A stretch of DNA of 64,000 nucleotides from Hyphomicrobium sp. GTDB lineage: Bacteria; Pseudomonadota; Alphaproteobacteria; Rhizobiales; Hyphomicrobiaceae. The stretch spans positions 179,372 through 243,371 of the forward strand of contig RXJH01000004.1 of NCBI GenBank assembly GCA_003987725.1, written 5' to 3'. Positions 8,685 through 17,951 of the stretch are shown here, in pieces (the stretch's first letter is position 1; each line of letters opens with the position of its first letter). Made by a program: the position numbers and the translations under genes. Below the pieces are notes generated by a model. It saw only the letters and a list, made by a program, of their open reading frames with translations, was not told the DNA's origin and searched no databases.

Positions 8685-9758
8685 CTAGGCGACGCCTACG
8701 CGCAGCAGATCGTGAACGTGCACGATGCCGATGGGCTTCTGCTTCTCGACCACAAACAGCGCCGTGATGCGCGACGAGTTGATGAGCTCCAGGGCGGCTG
8801 ACGCGAGTAAAGTCGGCGCGATCGTCTTGGGCTTCGCGGTCATCACCTCGTCGACCGTCACTTCAAGCAACTTCGCGCCCATGTGCCGCCGCAAGTCGCC
8901 GTCGGTGATCACGCCGATAAGGCGCCCTTTGGCGTCCGTCACACCGACGCAGCCGAAGCTTTTCTCGGTCATCGCGACAAGAGCTTCGGACATCGGTGCG
9001 CCGCTCGCGATTAGCGGCAGCCGTTCGGATGGATGCATGACGTCGGCGACGTACTTGAGGTTGGCGCCGAGCGATCCGCCGGGATGGAAGATCTTGAAGT
9101 CGTGGGCTGTGAAGCCGCGCGCGTCCAGCAGCGCGATCGCGAGGCTATCGCCGATCGCCAGCTGAATGGTCGTCGACGTCGTCGGCGCGAGGCCATGCGG
9201 GCACGCTTCTTTCACGCGCGGCAGAAGCAGAAGGATATCGGCCTGCTCGCCGAGGGCGGAGTTCGCCTGCGAGGTGATCGCGATCAACGGCACCGCGAAC
9301 CGGCGCGAATACGTAATGATCGGCTTGAGCTCAACAGTTTCGCCGGACCACGACAGCGCGAGGATGAGATCCGATCGCGTGATCATTCCGAGGTCGCCGT
9401 GAGAGGCTTCGCCCGGGTGAACGAAGAAAGCCGGGGTTCCGGTCGAAGCGAAGGTCGCGGCAATTTTCTGGGCGACGTGGCCGCTCTTGCCGATGCCGGT
9501 CACGATGACGCGGCCGCTGACGGCCTTCAGGCGGCGAACAGCTTCATCGAATGCCGTAGCCATGGGGCCGGCGACCTCATTCGCAAGCTGCGCCAAGCCT
9601 TCGGCGCCTAGATTGAGCGTGCGAAGCGCTGAAGAAATCGGCGTTGTCTCATCGGATTCGCCAGCAGTTCCCCGGCGCTCGCCCTCGGGCAGCTGGAATG
9701 GAATGATCTTTTGCATCCGCTTGATTTCCCCCATTCGCCCGGCGTTCGGCCGGTCCAA
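8685..9758 (-). CDS. kdsD: Arabinose-5-phosphate isomerase KdsD (KpsF family)
   Basis: Interconverts ribulose 5-phosphate and arabinose 5-phosphate, the first committed step to Kdo for lipopolysaccharide. Domains in order: an SIS sugar isomerase domain (about 70-220, with V-T-G-I-G-K-S-G-H-V, the S-T-G-T-P-A-F-F-V-H-P-x-E-A-x-H-G-D-L-G signature and a later L-A-L-S-W-S-G-E-T) and two C-terminal CBS domains (about 235-350). The 357-residue form carries extra N-terminal residues; ATG starts at 9734 and 9716 are alternatives, and the latter is preceded by GGGGGAAA. It is divergent from the beta-barrel gene. A Kdo hydroxylase is encoded about 26 kb away, which makes Kdo a recurring theme in the window. 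Confidence 0.93.
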   Translation of the reverse strand: MDRPNAGRMGEIKRMQKIIPFQLPEGERRGTAGESDETTPISSALRTLNLGAEGLAQLANEVAGPMATAFDEAVRRLKAVSGRVIVTGIGKSGHVAQKIAATFASTGTPAFFVHPGEASHGDLGMITRSDLILALSWSGETVELKPIITYSRRFAVPLIAITSQANSALGEQADILLLLPRVKEACPHGLAPTTSTTIQLAIGDSLAIALLDARGFTAHDFKIFHPGGSLGANLKYVADVMHPSERLPLIASGAPMSEALVAMTEKSFGCVGVTDAKGRLIGVITDGDLRRHMGAKLLEVTVDEVMTAKPKTIAPTLLASAALELINSSRITALFVVEKQKPIGIVHVHDLLRVGVA

Positions 9759-9909
9759 GTGACTCGGTCAAACGACATTAACACTTTCGCTTTTGAGGGG
9801 CGCAGAAGCAACCCCTGGTTCGCCTTAAAGCGACATTAACCAACCGTTTCTACGGTCCTCTTCTGACTTGTGGCGTTTCGCGTGAAAAGTCGTTCATGGG
9901 GACGCTGAA

Positions 9910-11526
9910 ATGGTCGACCGGCTGTCCGCCTGGTTGATAAGTGGAATTGTGGCAATAACGCTTTCGGGCGTGCCGGAGAAGGCTGCCCTGGCCCAGAATG
10001 CGCCGGCGGGCGGGCAGACGACAATCAGCGAAATTTCCGGCACCGGCTCGTCGCAGCAGACGTCGCTTCAATCCGACATGCAAGACGATGATGGCGCTGC
10101 CGATCAGGCATCGAAGTCCGATCAGCCAGGCGATCCCGATTCCCAGCAGCAGGCGGAGGATGGCGATGCGGGTTTGTCCGCCGATCCCTCGGGCCTCGTG
10201 GATGGCAGTATCGATGCGACAGGTATGCCGTCGCAATCGCTGGATGGAGATCCAACGGTCGGTGGAGCGCGGGCAGACGGGGAGGAAGCCGCTCTCATCA
10301 AAAATCCCCCTGCGGGCTATGATCCGTTGCTGTTTCAGATCGAAGATCTCGATCCCTATACCGACAACCGGACGACGCGGCGGCTCTTCCGGCAGGAACC
10401 CTATGATCCCGTAGGCATCAAGGTCGGCAGTTTCGTGCTCTTTCCCGAGGTCGAGTTCGGCGCGTCCTACTACTCGAACGTCTTTCACGCGCCCGGTTCG
10501 CCTTCGGACTGGGCGATGGACGTGAAGCCCGGGGCAAGGCTCGTATCGAATTGGGGAACGCATGCGCTCGAGCTCAGAGCCGTCGGCGCGCTGAGCTTCT
10601 ACGACGACTTTCCGACGGAGGACGATCGCGACTATACGATCGAGGCGCGCGGCCGGCTCGACATCACGAAGCGGGCGAATCTTCAGGCACTGGTTTCACG
10701 GCAGCAATATCTGGAAGACCGCTCGGCGCTCGACGCGAGTTCGGTCGGCACGCGCTCGGTGATCGATACGGACCGGACGGAACTCTCCTACAATCAGCGC
10801 TTCAATCGGCTGTCGTTTCAACTTCGCGGAAGTATCCAGGATTATACGTACGGCAGCACGGAAGACGCTGGCGTCGTCACGTCCAACAGGGATCGCGATT
10901 ATACGGTCTACGAGGAGACGCTCAGAACTTCCTGGGAGTTCAAGCCGTCGTTCTCGCCCTACGTCGAATTCGCGTACAATCATCGCGATTATGCCATTGC
11001 CGCTCAGAGCGACTCGATCAATCGGACGTCAAACGGTCAGCGCTACCGGTTCGGCGTGTCGTTCGGGAATACCGGTGAGATTCTTCGCGGCGACATCAGC
11101 CTCGGATACGGCATTCAGACGCCGGAGGATTCCCGCCTTCATTCTGTCGACGGTTTGACGATCGATGCCAACGCAGCTTGGCGGGTAAGCGCGCTGACGA
11201 CCGTGCTGTTCAACGCGAGTTCGGACGTTTCAGAAACGACGACGGCGAATGTCGGGGGGGCGTTCTACCGTTCGGCCGGATTGGAGGTTCGGCATCAGCT
11301 CAGAAGCTATCTCGTCGCTTCCGCAGGCATCATCTATTCGAACCAGAACTCGCAAGACGGCGTTATTAACGATCGGCAATGGAGCGAGACGGCGGGCATC
11401 GAATATTATGCCAACCGCAACACCGTGCTGTTCGGGAGATATCAGCACGTGAATTTCAACGGCATCGGCGTACCGAACGACTATGAGGGCGACGAGGTCC
11501 ACTTCGGCGTCCGGTTACGCCAATAA
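9910..11526 (+). CDS. Outer membrane beta-barrel protein (BBP2-like)
   Basis: A secreted 538-residue protein. It has a signal peptide (about 1-29, cleavage after A-L-A), a low-complexity Gly/Ser/Asp/Gln-rich segment (about 30-130), and then a long series of alternating amphipathic strands ending in V-R-L-R-Q, as expected for an outer membrane barrel. The pattern resembles the putative beta-barrel porin 2 family, often found near polysaccharide genes in Hyphomicrobiales. Neighbouring kdsD, galU and galE fit an envelope or exopolysaccharide role, but no substrate can be read from the sequence. The upstream region contains two copies of CGACATTAAC (about 9774 and 9831). Confidence 0.75.
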   Translation: MVDRLSAWLISGIVAITLSGVPEKAALAQNAPAGGQTTISEISGTGSSQQTSLQSDMQDDDGAADQASKSDQPGDPDSQQQAEDGDAGLSADPSGLVDGSIDATGMPSQSLDGDPTVGGARADGEEAALIKNPPAGYDPLLFQIEDLDPYTDNRTTRRLFRQEPYDPVGIKVGSFVLFPEVEFGASYYSNVFHAPGSPSDWAMDVKPGARLVSNWGTHALELRAVGALSFYDDFPTEDDRDYTIEARGRLDITKRANLQALVSRQQYLEDRSALDASSVGTRSVIDTDRTELSYNQRFNRLSFQLRGSIQDYTYGSTEDAGVVTSNRDRDYTVYEETLRTSWEFKPSFSPYVEFAYNHRDYAIAAQSDSINRTSNGQRYRFGVSFGNTGEILRGDISLGYGIQTPEDSRLHSVDGLTIDANAAWRVSALTTVLFNASSDVSETTTANVGGAFYRSAGLEVRHQLRSYLVASAGIIYSNQNSQDGVINDRQWSETAGIEYYANRNTVLFGRYQHVNFNGIGVPNDYEGDEVHFGVRLRQ

Positions 11527-11540
11527 GCCAATAGCAGACG

Positions 11541-12437
11541 CTATGCGTGTGATGTGAGCAGCCGGTTCAGCTCGCGCTTGAAGTCGCTGGCTAGATCGGG
11601 ACGTTCGAGTGCCAGCGCGACGTTCGCCGTCAGAAATCCGAGCTTCGAGCCGCAGTCGTAGATGTCGCCATCGAAACGAACGGCGTGGAACGGCTGTCCG
11701 GCGACTTGCATCAATCCGATCATGGAGTCGGTGATCTGGATTTCGCCGCCGGCGCCGCGCTCCTGCTTTTCGAGCAGGCCGAAAATCTCGGGCTGCAGAA
11801 TGTAGCGCCCACTGATGTGAAGGTTGGACGGCGCCGTGCCGGGCTTCGGTTTCTCGACCATGCCGGTGATCGGGGAGACCTTGGCGTTGACATCCTTCAC
11901 GCCGACGATGCCGTACTGATGCGTTTGATCGTCGGGAACAGGTGCGACGGCTATCAGGTTGCCGCCCGTATTCGCATAGGCTTCGATCATATCGCCCAAG
12001 CATGGCGTGCGACTGTGATGGAGCATGTCCGGCAAGAGCAGCGCGAACGGCTCATCACCGACCAATTCCCGTGCACACCACACCGCGTGACCGAGACCGA
12101 GAGGCGACTGCTGGCGCGTGAAGCTCGTTTGTCCTGCCTGCGGAAGATCGCGCGCGAGGGCTTCGAGTTCCTTGGTTTTGCCGCGGGAGGAAAGAGTCGA
12201 TTCAAGCTCGAACTGCTTGTCGAAGTGATCCTCGATGACGCCCTTATTCCGTCCAGTGACGAAAATGAAATGCTCAATGCCAGCGGCTCGCGCCTCGTCG
12301 ACCACGTGCTGGAGGACGGGGCGGTCGACGACCGTCAACATTTCTTTAGGCACTGCCTTGGTAGCGGGAAGAAATCGGGTTCCGAGACCCGCTACCGGGA
12401 AGACAGCTTTACGGATAGGTCTTTTTGCAACGCTCAT
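11541..12437 (-). CDS. galU: UTP-glucose-1-phosphate uridylyltransferase GalU
   Basis: Makes UDP-glucose from UTP and glucose 1-phosphate for glycan synthesis. The 298-residue length is typical. The nucleotide-binding start P-V-A-G-L-G-T-R-F-L-P-A-T-K (about 15-28), K-E-M-L, the F-V-T-G-R-N-K stretch and E-K-P-K-P-G are all present. It lies tail-to-tail with the barrel gene (14-bp gap) and is divergent from galE, about 170 bp away, so the two UDP-glucose genes may be co-regulated from the shared spacer. Confidence 0.96.
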   Translation of the reverse strand: MSVAKRPIRKAVFPVAGLGTRFLPATKAVPKEMLTVVDRPVLQHVVDEARAAGIEHFIFVTGRNKGVIEDHFDKQFELESTLSSRGKTKELEALARDLPQAGQTSFTRQQSPLGLGHAVWCARELVGDEPFALLLPDMLHHSRTPCLGDMIEAYANTGGNLIAVAPVPDDQTHQYGIVGVKDVNAKVSPITGMVEKPKPGTAPSNLHISGRYILQPEIFGLLEKQERGAGGEIQITDSMIGLMQVAGQPFHAVRFDGDIYDCGSKLGFLTANVALALERPDLASDFKRELNRLLTSHA

Positions 12438-12607
12438 TCATATGCTCCGAGGACGCCAGAGATGCGGTCCAAACTCATTTGGTAACGATTTATGGCTATT
12501 CCCCGATTTTTGAGAAGGAATCTCGCGGGGCGCGCGGTGGCTTATTTGCGCTGGGGCGCCGTCTCCTTTAGGTCTGTGGGTATCCAACTCGGGAGTCGAT
12601 TGCAACT

Positions 12608-13609
12608 ATGAGCGTACTGGTCACCGGCGGGGCCGGTTACATCGGCAGCCACATGGTGCTCGAACTGGTGGACAGGGGCGAGGACGTCGTCGTCATCGAT
12701 AATCTGTCTACGGGGTTTCGCTGGGCCGTCGATCACCGTGCGACGCTCGTGGTGGGCGATATTGCGGATGGCGATCTCGTCAAGAAAACGATGCTCAGTC
12801 ACGGTGTAGATGCGGTCATTCATTTCGCCGGGTCGATCGTGGTTCCGGATTCGGTCGCCGATCCGCTGGGCTATTATTTGAACAATACGGTCAAATCACG
12901 TGGCCTCATCGCCGCCGCCGTCGAGACCGGGGTGAAGAATTTCATATTTTCGTCGACTGCAGCGGTCTACGGTAACCCGGAAGAAAATCCGGTGCCGGAA
13001 AGCGCACCGCCGGCCCCGATGTCGCCCTACGGCTCGTCGAAACTGATGACCGAGATCATGCTGTCGGACGCTGCGCGCGCGCATGATTTTCGTTTTGTCG
13101 CACTTCGCTATTTCAACGTCGCTGGCGCCGATCCAAAGGGCCGGTCCGGACAATCGACCCCCCGGGCGACACATTTGATCAAGGTCGCGTGCGAGACGGC
13201 TCTCGGCAAGCGTCCGCAAATGGAGATCTTCGGAACCGATTATCCGACGCCCGACGGCACGTGCGTGCGCGACTATATCCACGTCAGCGATCTCGCGAAG
13301 GCGCACTCGGTGGCGCTCGATCATTTGCGGCGGGGCGGGGCGTCCGACATCTTCAATTGCGGCTACTCGAAGGGCTATTCCGTCATCGAGGTCATTGCCG
13401 CGGTGAAGCGGGTTTCCGGTGTCGATTTCAAGGTTCTGCTGTCGCCGCCGCGTGCGGGCGATCCGGCGGCGATCGTCGCCGCGTCCACAAAGATCCGGGA
13501 AAAACTCGGGTGGCGGCCACAGCACGACGATTTGGAACAGATCGTCGCGCAGGCGCTTAACTGGGAACGGCGGGTCGATGCCTTGAAGGCGGGCACCGTT
13601 CCGGTCTGA
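12608..13609 (+). CDS. galE: UDP-glucose 4-epimerase GalE
   Basis: Extended short-chain dehydrogenase that interconverts UDP-glucose and UDP-galactose with bound NAD+. The 333-residue protein has the NAD motif G-G-A-G-Y-I-G-S (7-14), the catalytic S-S-T-A-A-V-Y-G (115-122) and the Y141-x3-K145 pair. The C-terminal G-x-D-Y-P-T-x-D-G-T-C-V-R-D-Y-I-H-V segment is characteristic of UDP-hexose epimerases. It is paired divergently with galU. A small imperfect hairpin (about 13620-13637) follows the stop codon but has no U-tract. Confidence 0.96.
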   Translation: MSVLVTGGAGYIGSHMVLELVDRGEDVVVIDNLSTGFRWAVDHRATLVVGDIADGDLVKKTMLSHGVDAVIHFAGSIVVPDSVADPLGYYLNNTVKSRGLIAAAVETGVKNFIFSSTAAVYGNPEENPVPESAPPAPMSPYGSSKLMTEIMLSDAARAHDFRFVALRYFNVAGADPKGRSGQSTPRATHLIKVACETALGKRPQMEIFGTDYPTPDGTCVRDYIHVSDLAKAHSVALDHLRRGGASDIFNCGYSKGYSVIEVIAAVKRVSGVDFKVLLSPPRAGDPAAIVAASTKIREKLGWRPQHDDLEQIVAQALNWERRVDALKAGTVPV

Positions 13610-13686
13610 GCCCCAAAAATGCCCTGAAAATCAGGCAATCGCACGCATCCGCAGGGCGGCCAGTTACGCAAGGAAGGCAGCGATCG

Positions 13687-14940
13687 ATGCTGTTGAGACG
13701 ACGCATTTTCGAGATCTTGTCAGCCGTCGTCCTGGCGGCCGGAATGGTGTTTGCCGCGCCCGTCGTCCAAGCGAAGCCTTCCGAGGAATTCCGCGCCTTC
13801 ATCGAGAGCCTGTGGCCCGATGCGAAGGCTGCTGGCGTCAGCCGCAAAACATTCGATGCCGCGTTCGCAGGCGTCGAACCCGATTACAGCATTCCCGATC
13901 TCGATATTCCCGGACGGCCCAAGGTCGATAACAGCGGACAGGCGGAATTTACGAAGACGGCCGCCGATTATCTTTCGAAGCCCTATCTCGAATCGCTTGC
14001 CGTCCAGGGCAGGAAGTTTCTCGCCGAGCATAAAACCGATCTTGAGCGTATCGAGAAGATGACGGGTGTCGATCGGTATACGCTCGTCGCCATTTGGGGC
14101 CGCGAAACGGCTTACGGGTCTTATCATCCACCGAACGATGCGATCCGGATGCTTTCGACGCTTGCCTATACTGGAAAGCGCAAAGACAAATTTCGTGAGG
14201 AGCTGATCGCGGCGCTGCAGATGCTGCAACAGGGCGTGCCGCGTTCCGACATGAAATCGTCCTGGGCTGGAGCGCTCGGACTGACGCAGGCCATGCCGAC
14301 GGAATATCTCAAATACGCGGTCGACGGTGATGGCGACGGCAAGATCGATATCTGGCGCTCGGTCGCGGATGCGCTCGCGTTCACGGCGCGGCAGCTCGAG
14401 GGCAAGGGTTGGGTTCGCGGCGCGCGCTGGGGTTACGAGGTCGTTGCGCCAGCCAAGGCCGATTGCTCGCTCGAAGGACCGCCCGACGCCCGGCCGATCG
14501 GCGACTGGCTGAAGCTCGGCTTCCGAAAGGCGAGTGGAGCGCCATTCACGCAAGCGCAGCTTGGCGATGATGCCTACCTGATGATGCCGGCAGGCGCTTA
14601 CGGTCCGGCATTCCTCGCGGCACAGAATTTCCGTGTCATCCGGCTCTACAACACGTCTGACCTTTATGCGCTGTTCGTCGGCAATCTCGGCGACCGTATC
14701 CGCGGCGAGGGGGATTTCGTGACGTCGTGGAAATCCTTTGCGCAGCCGAGGACACAAACCGTTCACGATCTGCAAGCCAAGCTCAAGGTTTTGGGCTATC
14801 CGATGGACAAGACGGATGGGAAAATCGGCTCCAATACGCGAAAGCAGATCGGGCTTTATCAAAAGGCCAATGGGCTGAAGATCGATTGCTGGCCGTCGGA
14901 TGGCGTGCTCGCCCACGCCAACTCGCAGGCGAAGCGATAA
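13687..14940 (+). CDS. Lytic murein transglycosylase, MltB-like, with peptidoglycan-binding domain
   Basis: Exported 417-residue enzyme that cleaves the MurNAc-GlcNAc bond with formation of 1,6-anhydromuropeptides. It has a signal peptide (1-29, cleavage near V-Q-A), an SLT_2/MltB catalytic domain (about 30-330) with catalytic Glu140 in I-W-G-R-E-T, the A-L-G-L-T-Q-A-M-P-T-E-Y signature and a D-G-D-G-D-G-K-I-D-I-W calcium-type loop near 215-225, and a C-terminal PG_binding_1 domain (about 350-415). No lipobox cysteine is visible, so it is probably soluble in the periplasm. It is downstream of galE in the same direction. Confidence 0.93.
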   Translation: MLLRRRIFEILSAVVLAAGMVFAAPVVQAKPSEEFRAFIESLWPDAKAAGVSRKTFDAAFAGVEPDYSIPDLDIPGRPKVDNSGQAEFTKTAADYLSKPYLESLAVQGRKFLAEHKTDLERIEKMTGVDRYTLVAIWGRETAYGSYHPPNDAIRMLSTLAYTGKRKDKFREELIAALQMLQQGVPRSDMKSSWAGALGLTQAMPTEYLKYAVDGDGDGKIDIWRSVADALAFTARQLEGKGWVRGARWGYEVVAPAKADCSLEGPPDARPIGDWLKLGFRKASGAPFTQAQLGDDAYLMMPAGAYGPAFLAAQNFRVIRLYNTSDLYALFVGNLGDRIRGEGDFVTSWKSFAQPRTQTVHDLQAKLKVLGYPMDKTDGKIGSNTRKQIGLYQKANGLKIDCWPSDGVLAHANSQAKR

Positions 14941-15060
14941 TCCGACCCGGCTTCTGGTGATGCGGCTCGCCGTTGGAGCTCAGGCAGCGAGGCTGTATGG
15001 TGGGTCCCTGGAATCATACACCCTCCGCGATCCTGCGGTTCGTGAAAGGCACATGACCGG

Positions 15061-16401
15061 ATGAGCGCCTTCTTCAGGCATCTTCGCCTCTGGCTCGCGG
15101 TAATCCTCGCCGCGCTCGTGGCCGTGCCTGCTTCGTCCGTGCGCGCGGGGGACGACGACCAGGGCGGGACGTTCCTCTCGTCGTTTCCAGATAACGACGT
15201 CTATCAGGTGACTGTCTACGGCGACGGGTTTGCGGAAGGCCTGCTGGCTGGCCTGCTCGTCGCGTTTGGCACCGACGTTCGGATGAACATCCAGAAGCAG
15301 GTGACGCCGTTCTCGGGCATCGGTCTCGCGGACTTCGATGCGAAGGTAGCTAACCTCGAAAAGGCGATCGCAGCGCAGCCGCTCAACATCGGCATCGTCA
15401 TGGTCGGCGAAGACGACCGCATGTCCTTTCGTGGCGCCGACGGCAAGCGCTTGCCCTCCGGAAGCGAGGCCTGGATTGCCGAGTATACCCGCCGCGTAGA
15501 CCGGCTGATGCGGGTGTTCAAGAGCAAGAACGCCGGCGTCTACTGGGTCGGCTTGCCGAACCTCGCTCGTTCGGACGCCAACGAACTCGCTCAGAAGATG
15601 AATGACGTCATCCGCGAGCGCGCCTATCTCAACGGCTATAAATACATCGACGCCTATCAGGGGTTCACTGACGAAAACGGCGCATATTCGTCATATGGGC
15701 CCGATCTCGAAGGCGCGATCCGGCTGTTGCGGCTTCGCGACGGCGTCAACTTTACGGATGCCGGCAACCGGAAGCTCGCGCATTTCGTCGAGAAGGAATT
15801 GCGGCCCGATCTCATCCAGGCCAAGGCCAACCGCAACATCCCGTTGCTCGGCGCGGAACCTGAGCAGGCAAAGATCAATCCGGACAATGCGGTGAAGACT
15901 CCGGCGCCGTCGTCGCCTGTCGCGCAGCCCGTGGAGGCCGCAAATCGGACGCCGGTGGTCAAGGGTTCATCGCACGATGGCTCGCCGCCTTCGGCAGCTG
16001 GCGACGGTACGGGCGATCAGAAGGCCGACAACGGCAAGATCACGCTCAAGATCGTCGGGAGCAATGGCCGCGAAGAATCGCAGACGATCGAAATTGTCCG
16101 GCCCGCGATTCCGGCATCGGTGGTGACGCTGATGGCGCGGCGTGAAGGTTCGGGCCAGCGGGGCGACCTGCTTGTCGATCAAATTGCCGGCGGTCTGACG
16201 CTCATGAGTTCGATTTCGCCGTCAGGTAACAAAGACCGCGGCCGCCTCTCGCCGACGCAGGCGCCGTATTTCCGGCTTCTGGTTAAGGGTGAGCGCCTGC
16301 AGCCGAAGCCTGGCCGCGCCGACGACGTGACGTGGCCGCCGAAGCCCGACTCGACGAGCCAAGCAAAACCGACCAGTGTCGATCAGCCTCCGCGCGGATA
16401 G
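15061..16401 (+). CDS. DUF459 SGNH-fold protein with altered catalytic positions
   Basis: Exported protein of 446 residues: signal peptide (about 1-29), a DUF459 SGNH-hydrolase-like domain (about 45-255), a disordered Pro/Ser/Ala-rich linker (265-330) and a C-terminal tail without recognised domains. In SGNH enzymes the nucleophile lies in GDS and the His in DxxH; here the corresponding positions read G-D-G-F (54-57) and D227-x-x-N230, so both Ser and His appear replaced. Similar replacements are, as far as I recall, common in rhizobial DUF459 proteins, so this may be a non-hydrolytic family. It is in line with the lytic transglycosylase gene upstream (120-bp gap) and converges on gltD. Confidence 0.75.
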   Translation: MSAFFRHLRLWLAVILAALVAVPASSVRAGDDDQGGTFLSSFPDNDVYQVTVYGDGFAEGLLAGLLVAFGTDVRMNIQKQVTPFSGIGLADFDAKVANLEKAIAAQPLNIGIVMVGEDDRMSFRGADGKRLPSGSEAWIAEYTRRVDRLMRVFKSKNAGVYWVGLPNLARSDANELAQKMNDVIRERAYLNGYKYIDAYQGFTDENGAYSSYGPDLEGAIRLLRLRDGVNFTDAGNRKLAHFVEKELRPDLIQAKANRNIPLLGAEPEQAKINPDNAVKTPAPSSPVAQPVEAANRTPVVKGSSHDGSPPSAAGDGTGDQKADNGKITLKIVGSNGREESQTIEIVRPAIPASVVTLMARREGSGQRGDLLVDQIAGGLTLMSSISPSGNKDRGRLSPTQAPYFRLLVKGERLQPKPGRADDVTWPPKPDSTSQAKPTSVDQPPRG

Positions 16402-16414
16402 TTCGACACAGCAA

Positions 16415-16446
16415 AAAGGCGAGCTGCGGTGAAGCGGCTCGCCTTT
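16415..16446. terminator. Bidirectional rho-independent terminator (gltBD / DUF459)
   Basis: A perfect 10-bp stem (AAAGGCGAGC at 16415-16424, GCTCGCCTTT at 16437-16446) has a 12-nt loop. Five A residues on the plus strand give a U5 tract for the minus-strand gltBD transcript; a shorter U3 serves the plus-strand gene. Confidence 0.85.
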
Positions 16447-16469
16447 GCGATTCAAGACTGTTGCTGCCA

Positions 16470-17909
16470 TTAGCGGGGCAGGACGGTCGATCCCATGAGG
16501 AACTTGTCGATAGCGTGCGCCGCTTGCCGGCCTTCGCGGATCGCCCAGACGACGAGCGACTGACCGCGCCGGATGTCACCCGCGCAGAAGAGCTTAGGCG
16601 AGGTCGAAAGCTTGTAATCCTTGTCCGTCGCGTCGAGGCCTTTGAAGCGGCCGCGCGGAACGACGGGCAGCGCAAACTCCTTGACGATGTCCGTCTCCAC
16701 TGGACCCGAAAAGCCCATCGCGAAAAGAACGAGATCGGCGTCGAGCGCGCCTTCGGTGCCTTTGATCGGCTGAAGGTTGGCGTTCACGCGTGTGTAGTGA
16801 AGCTTCTTCACCTTGCCGCCTTCGCCGGAGAAGCCGGTGGTCGAAATCGAATACTCGGTCTTCGCGCCCTCGGCTTGCGAGGAGGAGACGCGCAGCTTCA
16901 GCGGCCAATGCGGCCAGGAAAGCGCCTTGTTTTCCTTCTCTGGCGGCATCGGCATGATTTCGAGCTGCGTCACGCTCAGCGCACCTTGGCGGAAGGACGT
17001 GCCGATGCAGTCGGAACCCGTGTCGCCGCCGCCGATGACGATGACGTGCTTGTCCTTGGCGGAGATTTCCTTGGTCTTCGGCTTCTGCGGCTCGCCGGCG
17101 TTGCGCCGGTTCTGCTGAGGCAGGAAATCCATGGCGTAATGGAGGCCGTCGAGATCGCGTCCCGTGGACTTGGCGAAGAAGTCGAACGGCTGCTCGGAGC
17201 CGATGGCGATCAGCACCGCGTCATGCTTCGATTCAAGATACTTCGCCGAGAGATCCTGGCCGACGTGGATGCCGCAATGGAAGGTCACGCCTTCCGCTTC
17301 CATCTGCTTGACGCGACGCGCGATGACGGCCTTTTCCATTTTGAAATCGGGAATGCCGTACACGAGCAAGCCGCCGGGGCGCGCGTTTTTCTCGTAGACG
17401 TGGACGTCGTGACCAGCGCGCGCGAGCTGCTGCGCGGCTGCGAGGCCTGCAGGACCCGAGCCGATGACGGCGACTTTCTTGCCGGTCTTCTTGTCGGGCG
17501 GAAGCGGCAGCACCCAGCCTTCTTCCCAGGCGCGATCGGCGATGGTGTTTTCGATCGTTTTGATCGTCACCGGCTTGTCGTCGATGTTCAGCGTGCACGA
17601 CGCTTCGCAAGGCGCCGGGCAGATGCGGCCCGTCACCTCGGGGAAGTTGTTCGTCGAATGAAGGTTGTCGGACGCTTCCTTCCAGTCGCCGCGATAGACG
17701 AGGTCGTTCCAATCGGGGATCTGGTTGTTGACCGGGCAGCCCGAGTGACAATACGGGATGCCGCAATCCATGCAGCGCGACGCCTGCTTCTTGACTTCAG
17801 GCTCGGCCAGCGGAACGACGAATTCCTTATAGTGCTTCAGACGCTCTTCGACCGGGTGATATTTGCGGTCGGCGCGGTCGATTTCCAGAAAACCAGTCGG
17901 CTTGCCCAT
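16470..17909 (-). CDS. gltD: Glutamate synthase small subunit GltD
   Basis: Beta subunit of NADPH-dependent glutamate synthase; it oxidises NADPH at FAD and passes electrons through 4Fe-4S clusters to GltB. The 479-residue protein has N-terminal cysteine motifs (C-M-D-C-G-I-P-Y-C with following C-P-V-N, about 41-54, and C-P-A-P-C-E-A-S-C near 97-105), the FAD motif G-S-G-P-A-G near residue 150 and the NADPH motif G-G-G-D-T-G-S-D-C near 290. It starts 42 bp after gltB and ends at a strong terminator, so it is the last gene of the gltBD operon. Confidence 0.97.
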   Translation of the reverse strand: MGKPTGFLEIDRADRKYHPVEERLKHYKEFVVPLAEPEVKKQASRCMDCGIPYCHSGCPVNNQIPDWNDLVYRGDWKEASDNLHSTNNFPEVTGRICPAPCEASCTLNIDDKPVTIKTIENTIADRAWEEGWVLPLPPDKKTGKKVAVIGSGPAGLAAAQQLARAGHDVHVYEKNARPGGLLVYGIPDFKMEKAVIARRVKQMEAEGVTFHCGIHVGQDLSAKYLESKHDAVLIAIGSEQPFDFFAKSTGRDLDGLHYAMDFLPQQNRRNAGEPQKPKTKEISAKDKHVIVIGGGDTGSDCIGTSFRQGALSVTQLEIMPMPPEKENKALSWPHWPLKLRVSSSQAEGAKTEYSISTTGFSGEGGKVKKLHYTRVNANLQPIKGTEGALDADLVLFAMGFSGPVETDIVKEFALPVVPRGRFKGLDATDKDYKLSTSPKLFCAGDIRRGQSLVVWAIREGRQAAHAIDKFLMGSTVLPR

Positions 17910-17951
17910 TTCTTTTTTCGTCTTTCTAATTCGTGATTGGCTGAGCGATAG

